Shown here piece after piece: positions 16,578 through 24,340 of a DNA stretch of 34,893 nt (its first letter is position 1; every line of letters starts with the position of its first letter). The notes beneath the pieces are model-generated. The model was not told where the DNA came from. It searched no databases and saw nothing but the letters and a program-made list of their open reading frames with translations. This stretch comes from Paracoccaceae bacterium (GTDB lineage: Bacteria > Pseudomonadota > Alphaproteobacteria > Rhodobacterales > Rhodobacteraceae), in contig JAOTXT010000048.1 in NCBI GenBank assembly GCA_029862205.1, positions 1 to 34,893 on the forward strand. The letters are read 5' to 3'. The position numbers and the translations under genes are program-made.

Positions 16578-17324
16578 ATGGCACGCCGTAAGCTCGCCGC
16601 TGGAAACTGGAAGATGAACGGGCTTTCTGCCTCGATTGCCGAGTTGGATGCCCTGATCGAAAACGCATCCGGCGCCGCCGCGGAGGTGCTGATCTGCCCT
16701 CCAGCAACCCTGATCGCAGCATTCGCGGCACGCGCAAAGGACGGCGGGGTCGTGATCGGCGGCCAGGACTGCCACGCGGCGGTGAGCGGCGCCCATACCG
16801 GTGATCTCTCGGCCGAGATGCTGGCCGATGCGGGCGCGGCCTATGTGATCGTCGGCCATTCCGAGCGTCGTGCCGATCACGGCGAGATGAACGCTCAAGT
16901 CCACGCCAAGGCCGAGGCGGCCTGGCGTGCGGGCCTAACCGCTATCGTCTGTGTTGGCGAGACCGAGGCTGAACGGAATGCGGGCAAGGCCGAGGAGGTG
17001 GTGGGCAACCAGCTTGCCTATTCATGCCCCGATGGCGCCACTGGTTCCAACATGGTTGTCGCCTACGAGCCGGTTTGGGCGATCGGAACCGGGCGCACGC
17101 CGTCGAACGAGGACATAGCGCAAATGCACGGCTTCATGCGCGCCCAATTGGTGTTTCGTTACGGCAACGGGGGTAACGAAATGCGCTTGCTCTACGGCGG
17201 ATCAGTCAAGCCCGCGAATGCCGCCGAGATATTTGCGCTCTCCGATGTCGATGGTGGGCTGGTGGGCGGCGCCAGCCTGAAAGCCACTGACTTCTCCGCT
17301 ATCGTCGCCGCGGCCAGCGGATAG
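16578..17324 (+). CDS. tpiA: Triose-phosphate isomerase
   Basis: Interconverts dihydroxyacetone phosphate and glyceraldehyde 3-phosphate in glycolysis, gluconeogenesis and the Calvin cycle. The 248-residue product has every TIM landmark: GNWKMNG (substrate Lys), the catalytic His94 in VIVGHSERR, catalytic Glu164 in [11 protein letters not shown], the flexible loop after it, and the phosphate-binding [15 protein letters not shown] at 16578 is preceded by GGGAGT. Upstream in-frame codons belong to the overlapping tfoX reading and are not needed. The gluQ GTG starts one base after its stop, so it is in the middle of a rightward cluster. The family call is secure. Confidence 0.97.
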   Translation: MARRKLAAGNWKMNGLSASIAELDALIENASGAAAEVLICPPATLIAAFAARAKDGGVVIGGQDCHAAVSGAHTGDLSAEMLADAGAAYVIVGHSERRADHGEMNAQVHAKAEAAWRAGLTAIVCVGETEAERNAGKAEEVVGNQLAYSCPDGATGSNMVVAYEPVWAIGTGRTPSNEDIAQMHGFMRAQLVFRYGNGGNEMRLLYGGSVKPANAAEIFALSDVDGGLVGGASLKATDFSAIVAAASG

Positions 17325-17325
17325 C

Positions 17326-18183
17326 GTGCATACCGAGCGCTTCGCCCCCAGCCCGACCGGAGAGCTGCACTTGGGGCATGCCTTCTCAGCCCTCACCGGA
17401 TGGCGCCGGGCGCGTGTGGCGGGCGGCCAATTCCTGGTTCGCATGGAGGATCTGGATCAAGGCCGGGTGCGCTCGGAATTCGTCGATCAAATTTACGAGG
17501 ATCTGACCTGGCTTGGCGTCGATTGGGACGGAGAGGTCGTCTTCCAGTCCGCGCGCTACGACGCCTACCGGTCTGCACTCGATCGCCTGACGGCCATGGA
17601 CCTCACCTATTCCTGCACATGCACCAGGCGCGATATTGCCGAAGCGGTCTCGGCGCCGCAGGAAGGGGCGGTCCAGGCCGGTCCTGACGGTCCGGTCTAT
17701 CCTGGCACCTGCCGGGACCGCGCGGTCCGGCCCGGCATCCCGGCCGCGATCCGGTTGGATATCCGGAAGGCGCTGGACTGCCTTGGCGCGATGGCGCTCG
17801 ATTTCGAAGAGACGGGAAGCGGCCCTCACGGTGAAACGGGGCGGATCGAGTTAGATCGCGACAACCTGATCCACGGCACCGGAGATGTCGCCCTGGCGCG
17901 CCGCGACGACGCGCCAGCATATCACCTGGCGGTGGTTGTTGACGATGCATGGCAGGAGATCACGCATGTGACCCGTGGCCGGGACCTTTTCTCCGCAACA
18001 CCGGTCCACCGGCTGCTGCAACACCTGCTGCGCTTATCGGTGCCGGTCTATCACCACCATCGCCTGATCCGCGACGATGCCGGAAAACGGCTTGCCAAGC
18101 GTGATCATGCGCATTCATTGGCGGCGCTGCGGGATGCCGGATGGCAGCCTGGGGACCTGTTACGCCGCTTGGGGCTCGACTGA
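17326..18183 (+). CDS. gluQ: Glutamyl-Q tRNA(Asp) synthetase
   Basis: Truncated glutamyl-tRNA-synthetase paralogue (285 residues) that attaches glutamate to the queuosine at position 34 of tRNA-Asp without aminoacylating the tRNA's 3' end. It has the class I HIGH-type motif RFAPSPTGELHLGHAFSAL, a KMSKS-equivalent KRLAKRDH near the C-terminus, the zinc-site cysteines in YSCTCTRRDI and YPGTCR, and no anticodon-binding domain. Short length and this zinc cluster separate GluQRS from GltX. It starts at GTG 17326, one base after tpiA. It is functionally downstream of tgt, which lies 2.5 kb away on the other strand. Its stop is 4 bases from the convergent AsmA-like gene. Confidence 0.95.
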   Translation: MHTERFAPSPTGELHLGHAFSALTGWRRARVAGGQFLVRMEDLDQGRVRSEFVDQIYEDLTWLGVDWDGEVVFQSARYDAYRSALDRLTAMDLTYSCTCTRRDIAEAVSAPQEGAVQAGPDGPVYPGTCRDRAVRPGIPAAIRLDIRKALDCLGAMALDFEETGSGPHGETGRIELDRDNLIHGTGDVALARRDDAPAYHLAVVVDDAWQEITHVTRGRDLFSATPVHRLLQHLLRLSVPVYHHHRLIRDDAGKRLAKRDHAHSLAALRDAGWQPGDLLRRLGLD

Positions 18184-18187
18184 CGGC

Positions 18188-21100
18188 CTAGTCGTCGCGC
18201 GACAGGTTCTCGATGAACTTCTCGTTGGGCTTCGTGGTCCGGCCCGAGAAGATCTTCCGCAGGATCCCAGGCGCCAGGAGTGACAACGGCTGGACCTTGA
18301 AATCCGGCTCGTCCAATGTCCCTTTCACCTGAAAGGTCATCGCGAAGATGCCTTCGTCCTTGCCGCCTGTCAGGATCTCGCGCAGCAAAGGAATCTGCGC
18401 GATCGGCTTGGAGAGGGCTTGCAGCGGCGAGATCACTCCAACCAAATCGATACTGTCAGTCGCCTCGTTGACGGTGCCCTCGACCTTGACGGTCAAGAGC
18501 GTGCCCTCGGCTGTGGCATCGCCCAGGACGATCAGATCTTCGCGCAGTTCGAAAGGCACCTTGACCTTGTCGAATGCTAAGCCCTCGCCCTTCGCCGCAC
18601 TGGCCGCGTCATCCAATGCACCCTCGTCCAGGATCGACTGGAACGTGCCATCTCCACGGATGCGCACGTCGCGGATCCGCGCCAAGCCAACCAAGTCAAC
18701 TCCGGGTTCGGGCTCGATCCGGGCACGCATGCGGAACTTGCCCCCTGTCGCGCCGGGGAAGAACCCAGCGGTGGTCAGCAGGGCGCCACCGTCCTGCGAG
18801 ATGACCTCCACCTCGGCTGGCTCGCCGGCTGGTTTGTTGTAATCCGCAGAGAAGGGGACCTCGCCGCCAAGCCGCGCCTCGAGGCTGGCTTTCGCCTCGC
18901 GACCCGCATCACGGGAATAAGTGCCGATCGCCAGGCCCGCCACTGCCTTAGGTGAGATAATCAGCTCGCCGACCTCGAAGGTCACATCCAGCGGCGTCGC
19001 GGGTTCGCTCCCACCGCTTGCGCCAACGCCTTCCGGCGTGTCGAAGAGGGCCAGGTCCAGCATGCGCCCGCCAACCGCCAGGTTGTAACCATCATCGGCG
19101 CGCCGCTCGGCCCCCAGCGATAAATCGGCAAGACCCTTGAACTGGACCCTTTCAACGTTGGCGCGCTGCAGCTTTCCGCCACCGAATTCAGCCGTGCCCG
19201 AGCCGGCAAGATCGGCGGTCTCGATGACAAATGACGATACTTTGGTCGTGGCGCCCAGGCTGCCGTTTGCGCGCAGGCGTCCCGCGGTGCCCGGCTGCTT
19301 TGACCAGTAGAATTCAGGGATCGTGACCACGGCAGGTGTCAGGTCCGCGTCGACGTCAAAGGTCATGTCGGCGCCGCCGCTCTCGGCCAGGCGCAGGGTC
19401 ATTGGCGCCTCGCCACCGGCGTAATAGTCGTTTGTCAGGTCGAAATCTGCCAACAGCTCAGTCGTTGCCTTCCCCTGGACATCGATCGTCCGCTCGGCGG
19501 CGCCGCGCCCGAAATACTCGTTCCATTCAAGAACCACAGGTTTGCCGTTGACGGTCACAGGACCCGCGAACCGCAAAGACTCCTTGCTCGCGTCAAGCGA
19601 GACCTGACGTCCCGCGACATCCAAGACCCGACCCGGGATCTCGAAGGGAAGCTGCAAATCGCTGAGACGAGACCTCGCCCCGACCTCGACGTCCCCAAGT
19701 TTCAAACCCCTGATCAGCGGCAATCGCACCTCGGCCAGAACCTCGGCGCTGCCTTTGACCACGTCGGGGCGCAGCCGCAGCTTGTCGAGGAAGCCGAGCG
19801 GGGGTTCGTTGATCAGAGCCAGGATCGCCCGTGTCGGCCCTTTCGCACGGATTGTCGCCACCGAGGGCCACGGGCGGTTCCGGATGTCCCTGACCAGGAA
19901 ATCCGAACCAGCCAGGTCAACCGCCAAACCCTCGACCGGCTCGACTTCGCCGGAATCCACCCATAGCCGGAATTGCTCGAGGGTCAGGCTTCCCTGCCCA
20001 TACCCCCTCTGAATATGGCTCATCTCGCCCAAATAAGATGCAACGAGGTCCGAGAAGCGGAAATCCAGGCTCAGCTGATCGTTTTCCCCGCCGAGGTGCA
20101 TTTGAGCCACGACGTGGTCGACCGAGCCGCTGTGGATGTTCTTCTCGACCCAGGCGCGCGGATTGGGCGCGGCGATGATCGGCCAGTGCTGAAGCAGTTG
20201 TGCGACGCTCAGATTTCGTCCCTCGGCACGCAGGTCGGTGCGCCAGTCGTCGCCGTTGCGCCATGCGGCACCGGATACATCGAACACCAGTTCGCCTGAC
20301 CGAAGGAAGGCGGAAGCAACGTCGATACGGGTCGTGTCCAAATCCAATTGTGCGGCGATCTGCCCGCCATCGAAAGCGATCGGTTCCGCGAACACCTTCG
20401 GCACATTAGCGTCCAGGCTGATCACCTCGAACTGTCCCGCGAGCCCGGCCACGGAACCATCGTCGTCGCGGCGCAGATCGACAAAGCCGGCGAGATCCGC
20501 ATCCATTGCAGGCGACGCCAAATCGAAACCGCCAATTTTCATCCGTTCGAGCCCGGGCTCGTAGGCGAAGTCCAGGGTCATGCCGTCGAAGGGCTGTCCT
20601 CCATCCTCGATCGCCAAGATGCGGCCGGCCCCAGCGGCAATCCGTCCGGAAAGCGATTGCAGAACGCCGTCGCCGGTCAGGTTCGCTTGGAGCGTGCCAT
20701 CGAGTGGCGCATCGAACAGGCTGAGCCACTGCATTTGGTCGATCTGCTCGGCCAAGTGTTCTGGCCGGAGCCCCGTGAATTTCGCGGTGACGTCGCTCGC
20801 CTTTGTGCCACGTTTTCTCTCGGCCGTTAGAATAACGCCGGTGCCTTTTTCGGCACCATCTGTCAGACGCAAAGTCATGCGCGCGGTGAGCCCGCCACCA
20901 GTTCGCCGAAGCACCAGGTTGGCGCCTCGCGTCCGCCAGCTTCGATCGATCGCCGCGTTTTCGTAGGTAAAGCTCGCGCGCGCGATCCGCACCTCGCGCA
21001 ACAGCGAGAGCTCGGGCGTGAGCGGCGCGTCGCCCGCCAATCCGTCGAAGATGCGCTCGAGCGCTGCGACCTGGGCCGTGTCGGGGTCCTCAGCGGTAGC

Positions 21101-21592
21101 GGCCGCCGCGGCCTGACCGGCAACCGGATCGCCAAGGCCGAATTGGAACTTCCCGTCTGCGGCGCGGACAAGGCGCGCCTGTGGCCGGATCAGCAGTATC
21201 TCGGTTGGCCGCACCTCGCCGCGCACCAGCGCCTTGGTATCGAAGCGCGCCGAGATCCTTGGAATTGCGAAAAGCGTCTGTCCGCCCTTCTCCTGAATTT
21301 CAAGATCGACAAACTGCAGTCCGGAAGGCGCCTCGGAGTCCCCAAGCGTTAGGATCGCATCACCGATCCGTGCCTGAAACCGCTCGGAGTCCTGGTTGAA
21401 CATCTTGACGGCGAAATTCGCAAGCGAGGGCACGTGGACAGGGCCCTGCGACAAACGCAGATAAAGCACCCCCGCGGCCAGGATCGCGACGGTCAATGCG
21501 CCGAAGAGGAACCAAATGGTCGAGTTGAGCAGACGCGGCAATAGTCTGCGCGGCGCCCCGTCCTCTGCCCTGCCTCGCCTTGCGAAAGCCAT
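18188..21592 (-). CDS. AsmA/YhdP-type envelope protein (DUF3971/AsmA-like C-terminus)
   Basis: Very long protein (1134 residues from ATG 21592). One N-terminal transmembrane anchor (about 18-43, IWFLFGALTVAILAAGVLYLRL) is followed by a large periplasmic region of repeated beta-strand segments. The C-terminal part (about 900-1100, with DSIDLVGVISPLQALSKPIAQIPLLREILTG and FQVKGTLDEPDFKVQPLSLLAPGILRKIF) is the AsmA-like C-terminal region seen in YhdP/DUF3971 proteins. E. coli YhdP, TamB and YdbH are bridge-like proteins that carry phospholipids to the outer membrane; a similar role here is inferred. GTG 21628 is an alternative start, but ATG 21592 has GAGCGGGG just upstream and gives a cleaner basic-then-hydrophobic N-terminus. 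It is divergent from bcp and converges on gluQ. Confidence 0.87.
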   Translation of the reverse strand: MAFARRGRAEDGAPRRLLPRLLNSTIWFLFGALTVAILAAGVLYLRLSQGPVHVPSLANFAVKMFNQDSERFQARIGDAILTLGDSEAPSGLQFVDLEIQEKGGQTLFAIPRISARFDTKALVRGEVRPTEILLIRPQARLVRAADGKFQFGLGDPVAGQAAAAATAEDPDTAQVAALERIFDGLAGDAPLTPELSLLREVRIARASFTYENAAIDRSWRTRGANLVLRRTGGGLTARMTLRLTDGAEKGTGVILTAERKRGTKASDVTAKFTGLRPEHLAEQIDQMQWLSLFDAPLDGTLQANLTGDGVLQSLSGRIAAGAGRILAIEDGGQPFDGMTLDFAYEPGLERMKIGGFDLASPAMDADLAGFVDLRRDDDGSVAGLAGQFEVISLDANVPKVFAEPIAFDGGQIAAQLDLDTTRIDVASAFLRSGELVFDVSGAAWRNGDDWRTDLRAEGRNLSVAQLLQHWPIIAAPNPRAWVEKNIHSGSVDHVVAQMHLGGENDQLSLDFRFSDLVASYLGEMSHIQRGYGQGSLTLEQFRLWVDSGEVEPVEGLAVDLAGSDFLVRDIRNRPWPSVATIRAKGPTRAILALINEPPLGFLDKLRLRPDVVKGSAEVLAEVRLPLIRGLKLGDVEVGARSRLSDLQLPFEIPGRVLDVAGRQVSLDASKESLRFAGPVTVNGKPVVLEWNEYFGRGAAERTIDVQGKATTELLADFDLTNDYYAGGEAPMTLRLAESGGADMTFDVDADLTPAVVTIPEFYWSKQPGTAGRLRANGSLGATTKVSSFVIETADLAGSGTAEFGGGKLQRANVERVQFKGLADLSLGAERRADDGYNLAVGGRMLDLALFDTPEGVGASGGSEPATPLDVTFEVGELIISPKAVAGLAIGTYSRDAGREAKASLEARLGGEVPFSADYNKPAGEPAEVEVISQDGGALLTTAGFFPGATGGKFRMRARIEPEPGVDLVGLARIRDVRIRGDGTFQSILDEGALDDAASAAKGEGLAFDKVKVPFELREDLIVLGDATAEGTLLTVKVEGTVNEATDSIDLVGVISPLQALSKPIAQIPLLREILTGGKDEGIFAMTFQVKGTLDEPDFKVQPLSLLAPGILRKIFSGRTTKPNEKFIENLSRDD

Positions 21593-21625
21593 CGCTCCCC
21601 GCTCGCACGCCGTTACTTGTTTCCG

Positions 21626-21641
21626 CACAGGCTGACCTGTG
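21626..21641. repeat. Inverted repeat between the AsmA-like gene and bcp
   Basis: CACAGG-CTGA-CCTGTG is a perfect 6+6 inverted repeat with a 4-base centre in the 149-base divergent region. It overlaps the alternative upstream start of the AsmA-like gene and lies about 100 bases before bcp. It could be an operator for either gene; nothing in the sequence identifies a regulator. Confidence 0.3.
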
Positions 21642-21741
21642 GCCGGTTATCATTCAGCGCTCTATATTTAACGTGACCCCCAACTCGGTGCGTTTCAAGC
21701 CCGATCATCAGCCAATGCAAACACGAGGAAAGGACCGCTTG

Positions 21742-22218
21742 ATGACTGATTCACGTGGACCGCAAACCGGAGAGCCCGCCCCGGATTTCGACGCCCCAGC
21801 CGACGGAGCTAAGACCGTCTCATTGGCTGGCCTGAAGGGCAAGAAGGTGGTGCTCTATTTCTATCCTAAAGATGACACGTCGGGCTGCACGCGCGAGGCG
21901 CTCGATTTCACCGCAATGGCCCGGGATTTCGAGGCGGCCGGCGCCTCGATTCTCGGCGTCTCTAAGGACTCCGTGAAAAAGCATGACAAGTTCATCGCCA
22001 AGCACGGATTGGGCGTCACCTTGGTGTCTGACGAAGAGGGCGATATCTGCGAGCGTTACGGCACTTGGGTCGAAAAGTCGATGTATGGGAGGAAGTATAT
22101 GGGAATCGAGCGGGCGACCTTTTTGATCAACGAAACCGGTCAAATCCACCGGGTTTGGCGCAAGGTGAAGGTGCCCGGACACGCGGAAGAGGTATTGGCG
22201 GCGGTGCGCGCGCTCTAG
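21742..22218 (+). CDS. bcp: Peroxiredoxin of the Bcp/PrxQ family
   Basis: Thioredoxin-dependent thiol peroxidase that reduces hydrogen peroxide and organic hydroperoxides, cytosolic, 158 residues. The peroxidatic cysteine is Cys49 in YFYPKDDTSGCTREA, with VVLYFYPKDDT before it and the FLINETGQI strand near the C-terminus. The usual resolving cysteine five residues later is Leu54, and the alternative helix-3 position (HDKFIAKHG) is Ile85. The only other cysteine is Cys103 (GDICERYGTW). It may therefore work as a 1-Cys enzyme or use Cys103. ATG 21742 is preceded by GAGGAAAGGA (21725-21734). It is a single gene, followed by 182 bases to the M23 gene. Confidence 0.94.
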   Translation: MTDSRGPQTGEPAPDFDAPADGAKTVSLAGLKGKKVVLYFYPKDDTSGCTREALDFTAMARDFEAAGASILGVSKDSVKKHDKFIAKHGLGVTLVSDEEGDICERYGTWVEKSMYGRKYMGIERATFLINETGQIHRVWRKVKVPGHAEEVLAAVRAL

Positions 22219-22295
22219 ACGGGCGCCGCCGCACAAAGCGCGGCAGAATCATAAGGATAAGCCGTATTTGCCGCAGCCGCGGACGGGAATAGCCG

Positions 22296-22324
22296 TTGCG
22301 CGTGGCCCGGCTTTTCCGTATAGG
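22296..22324 (+). promoter_or_regulatory. Candidate promoter of the M23/bactofilin operon
   Basis: TTGCGC (22296-22301) and TATAGG (22319-22324) are spaced by 17 bases, predicting a start near 22331 and a leader of about 70 bases before the ATG at 22401. Consensus match is 3/6 and 4/6. Just upstream, AGCCG/CGGCT can form a weak hairpin followed by TTT, possibly the end of the bcp transcript. Confidence 0.35.
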
Positions 22325-22400
22325 TTTTTGTAAGGCGCGGTTGCAAAAGAAAACAAACGTGCACGCGCCTTCTGGGAGAAAGCGTAACTCGAGGGGACCC

Positions 22401-23732
22401 ATGCCAAGCAGACCGCCACGGTCTTCGCCTGGACTTTTGTCCAAACTGTTTCCGGAACGCCGGGTCTATATCCGCTCGTCCGAACACACGCGCTATTTGG
22501 CGGTCTCGCCAGTCGCTCAGGCCGGAATGCTGGCGCTGGTGGCCGCGATGTTGGGATGGACCGGATACGCAACGTCCGCCTTCGTTGAGAATGCGCTGGA
22601 CGGCCGCGCGGCGCGGATCCAGCTGGAGACAGTGACCGAGGCCTACGAGGCGCGGATCGCCGCGTATGAGCGGCAGCAGACCGGGCTCGAGGAGCAGGCC
22701 AACCAAGCCGACCAGCGTCGCGACGAGATCACACTGCGTTTGAGCGAGAAACAAGCGCGCTTGGTCGAGACCGCCAATGACCTGCGCGCCGCCGACGGTG
22801 AGTTGGAGGTCCTGCGGGAGGAATTCGAGACCATCGTGGCCGGGCGACGCAGCGATCGGGAACGAATCGACGCGTTGGAGTCGCAGCTTTCAGAAATGCA
22901 GATCGCGCTGACCGAGGCCGAGACTTCTAAGGCCAATCTGGACGGGGCCTTGACCGGCCTATCCAGCGCGATCGACATGGTGATCGCCGAGCGCGACTAC
23001 GCAGCCGGAAAGCTGGCGACCCTTGATGACCAACTGGCCCGAATGCATACCAAAATTGGCCGCTACGAGGACCGGCAGGAGCGCCTTGTGTCGCAACTCG
23101 AGGAAGCTACCCAAGTAAGCCTGGCCGGGCTCGAGACCCTATTCAGCCGCCTGCCGATCGATCTGAATGCGATAATGTCACAGGCGCGGCGTGATTTCGG
23201 GGGCACTGGCGGACTGTTGGAACCCGCAGGCGAGCCGGACGGCGAGACCTGGGAAGACGACAAACGAGTGGGTTTGTTGCTGCAGAACCTTGAATCTGTG
23301 GGGCTGATGCGGTTCGCGGCCGACCGGATGCCCCTGGGCAATCCGGTGCCAAGTGGCCGGAAAACCAGCAGTTTCGGCATCCGCCGCGACCCCTGGCGCC
23401 GCAGCCGGGCAAGGCATAACGGGCAAGATCTGGCGGCCCCGCGGGGCACACCGGTCTATGCAACCGCTGATGGTGTGGTGACCTTCGCAGGACGCCGTGG
23501 CGGGTATGGATTGTTTGTTAAGGTAAGGCATGCATTCGGGTTTGAAACCCTTTATGCTCACAACAGCCGCCTGCGCGTGAAGGCGGGTCAGCGTGTGTCG
23601 CGTGGTGATCGTATCGCGGATGTGGGCAGTACCGGTCGCAGCACCGGCAACCATGTGCACTACGAGATCCGTGTTGGCAACAGGCCAATCAACCCTAGCA
23701 AATTCATCGAGGCACCGAGAAATGTTCTCTAA
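22401..23732 (+). CDS. M23 (LytM-type) peptidoglycan endopeptidase with coiled coil
   Basis: Membrane-anchored murein hydrolase of 443 residues. A cytoplasmic basic stretch is followed by a transmembrane segment (about 37-62, GMLALVAAMLGWTGYATSAF), a long coiled coil (about 70-250, charged heptads) and a C-terminal M23 domain. All zinc and catalytic residues are present: His339 and Asp343 (HNGQD), the TLYAH histidine, and His418/His420 in NHVHYEIR. It should therefore be an active endopeptidase rather than an EnvC/NlpD-type degenerate activator. ATG 22401 is chosen for GAGGGGA (22391-22397); upstream in-frame codons extend through the candidate promoter. Its last 11 bases overlap the bactofilin start, so the two are translated together. 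M23-bactofilin pairs act in localised wall remodelling and cell shape in other bacteria. Confidence 0.93.
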   Translation: MPSRPPRSSPGLLSKLFPERRVYIRSSEHTRYLAVSPVAQAGMLALVAAMLGWTGYATSAFVENALDGRAARIQLETVTEAYEARIAAYERQQTGLEEQANQADQRRDEITLRLSEKQARLVETANDLRAADGELEVLREEFETIVAGRRSDRERIDALESQLSEMQIALTEAETSKANLDGALTGLSSAIDMVIAERDYAAGKLATLDDQLARMHTKIGRYEDRQERLVSQLEEATQVSLAGLETLFSRLPIDLNAIMSQARRDFGGTGGLLEPAGEPDGETWEDDKRVGLLLQNLESVGLMRFAADRMPLGNPVPSGRKTSSFGIRRDPWRRSRARHNGQDLAAPRGTPVYATADGVVTFAGRRGGYGLFVKVRHAFGFETLYAHNSRLRVKAGQRVSRGDRIADVGSTGRSTGNHVHYEIRVGNRPINPSKFIEAPRNVL

Positions 23733-24282
23733 ACCAAAGATCGGAGACGCCGCGCCCGAGGGCGACGCGTCGAAGACACCGGCTCCTGCAACTGCAACGC
23801 CCGAACCGGCCAAGAAGAGCGACGCGCCGAGCGGATCGTTCCAGGCCAAACCGAAAGCATCGCCATCGCTGCTATCAAGCGATTTAACGATCAAGGGCAA
23901 CGTAATCACCAGCGGCGACATCCAGATCGAAGGCACGATCGAGGGCGATGTACGCGCGCACCTGCTGACGGTCGGCGAGGCCGCGAAGATCAAGGGCGAG
24001 ATCAGCGCCGACGATGTGGTGGTCAACGGTCATGTGGTCGGGCGCCTGCGCGGGCTGAAAGTCCGACTGGCGTCGACCGCCAAGGTCGAAGGCGACATCG
24101 TGCACAAGAACATCGCCATTGAATCCGGGGCGCATTTCGAGGGAACGGTCCAGCGTCAGGAGGATCCGCTGGGCGATTCTGGCAGCAGCCAAAACTCGAG
24201 CCGTGGGCGCAGCGGGTCGTCGACTAGTACTTCCACCAGCACCTCTTCAGCGCCAGCCGCGAGCGAGGCAGCGAACAGCTGA
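23722..24282 (+). CDS. Bactofilin cytoskeletal protein
   Basis: Polymer-forming bactofilin of 186 residues. A short N-terminal MFSKPK and an Ala/Pro/Lys-rich disordered segment (about 8-48) precede the right-handed beta-helix core (about 50-145, DLTIKGNVITSGDIQIEGTIEGDVRAHLLTVGEAAKIKGEI and later rungs). A Ser/Thr/Ala-rich tail (about 150-186, with a run of alternating Ser-Thr) follows. Bactofilins assemble without nucleotide into filaments or patches on the membrane and position cell-wall enzymes. ATG 23722 lies inside the last codons of the M23 gene in another frame; GAGG (23710-23713) is upstream. The overlap implies translational coupling and a fixed stoichiometry with the peptidase. A hairpin terminator follows 25 bases after the stop. 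Confidence 0.95.
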   Translation: MFSKPKIGDAAPEGDASKTPAPATATPEPAKKSDAPSGSFQAKPKASPSLLSSDLTIKGNVITSGDIQIEGTIEGDVRAHLLTVGEAAKIKGEISADDVVVNGHVVGRLRGLKVRLASTAKVEGDIVHKNIAIESGAHFEGTVQRQEDPLGDSGSSQNSSRGRSGSSTSTSTSTSSAPAASEAANS

Positions 24283-24307
24283 TCCAGCACGCCGCGTGGG
24301 AACAATG

Positions 24308-24340
24308 GGCCGCGGGCAATGCCTGCGGCCTATTTCCTTT
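24308..24340 (+). terminator. Intrinsic terminator after the bactofilin gene
   Basis: GGCCGC-G-GGC (24308-24317) pairs with GCC-T-GCGGCC (24321-24330) around an AAT loop, a 10-bp stem with one G-U pair. It is followed by TATTTCCTTTT. It terminates the M23/bactofilin transcript. The 3' arm ends at the first base of the convergent der stop codon and the T-rich part lies within der coding sequence, so the stem may also help end der in the other direction. Confidence 0.65.

Noticed and set aside
23178-24026. Antisense frame of 282 codons across the M23/bactofilin junction
   Set aside because: Both sense genes are clear and the antisense product shows no domain or start site.
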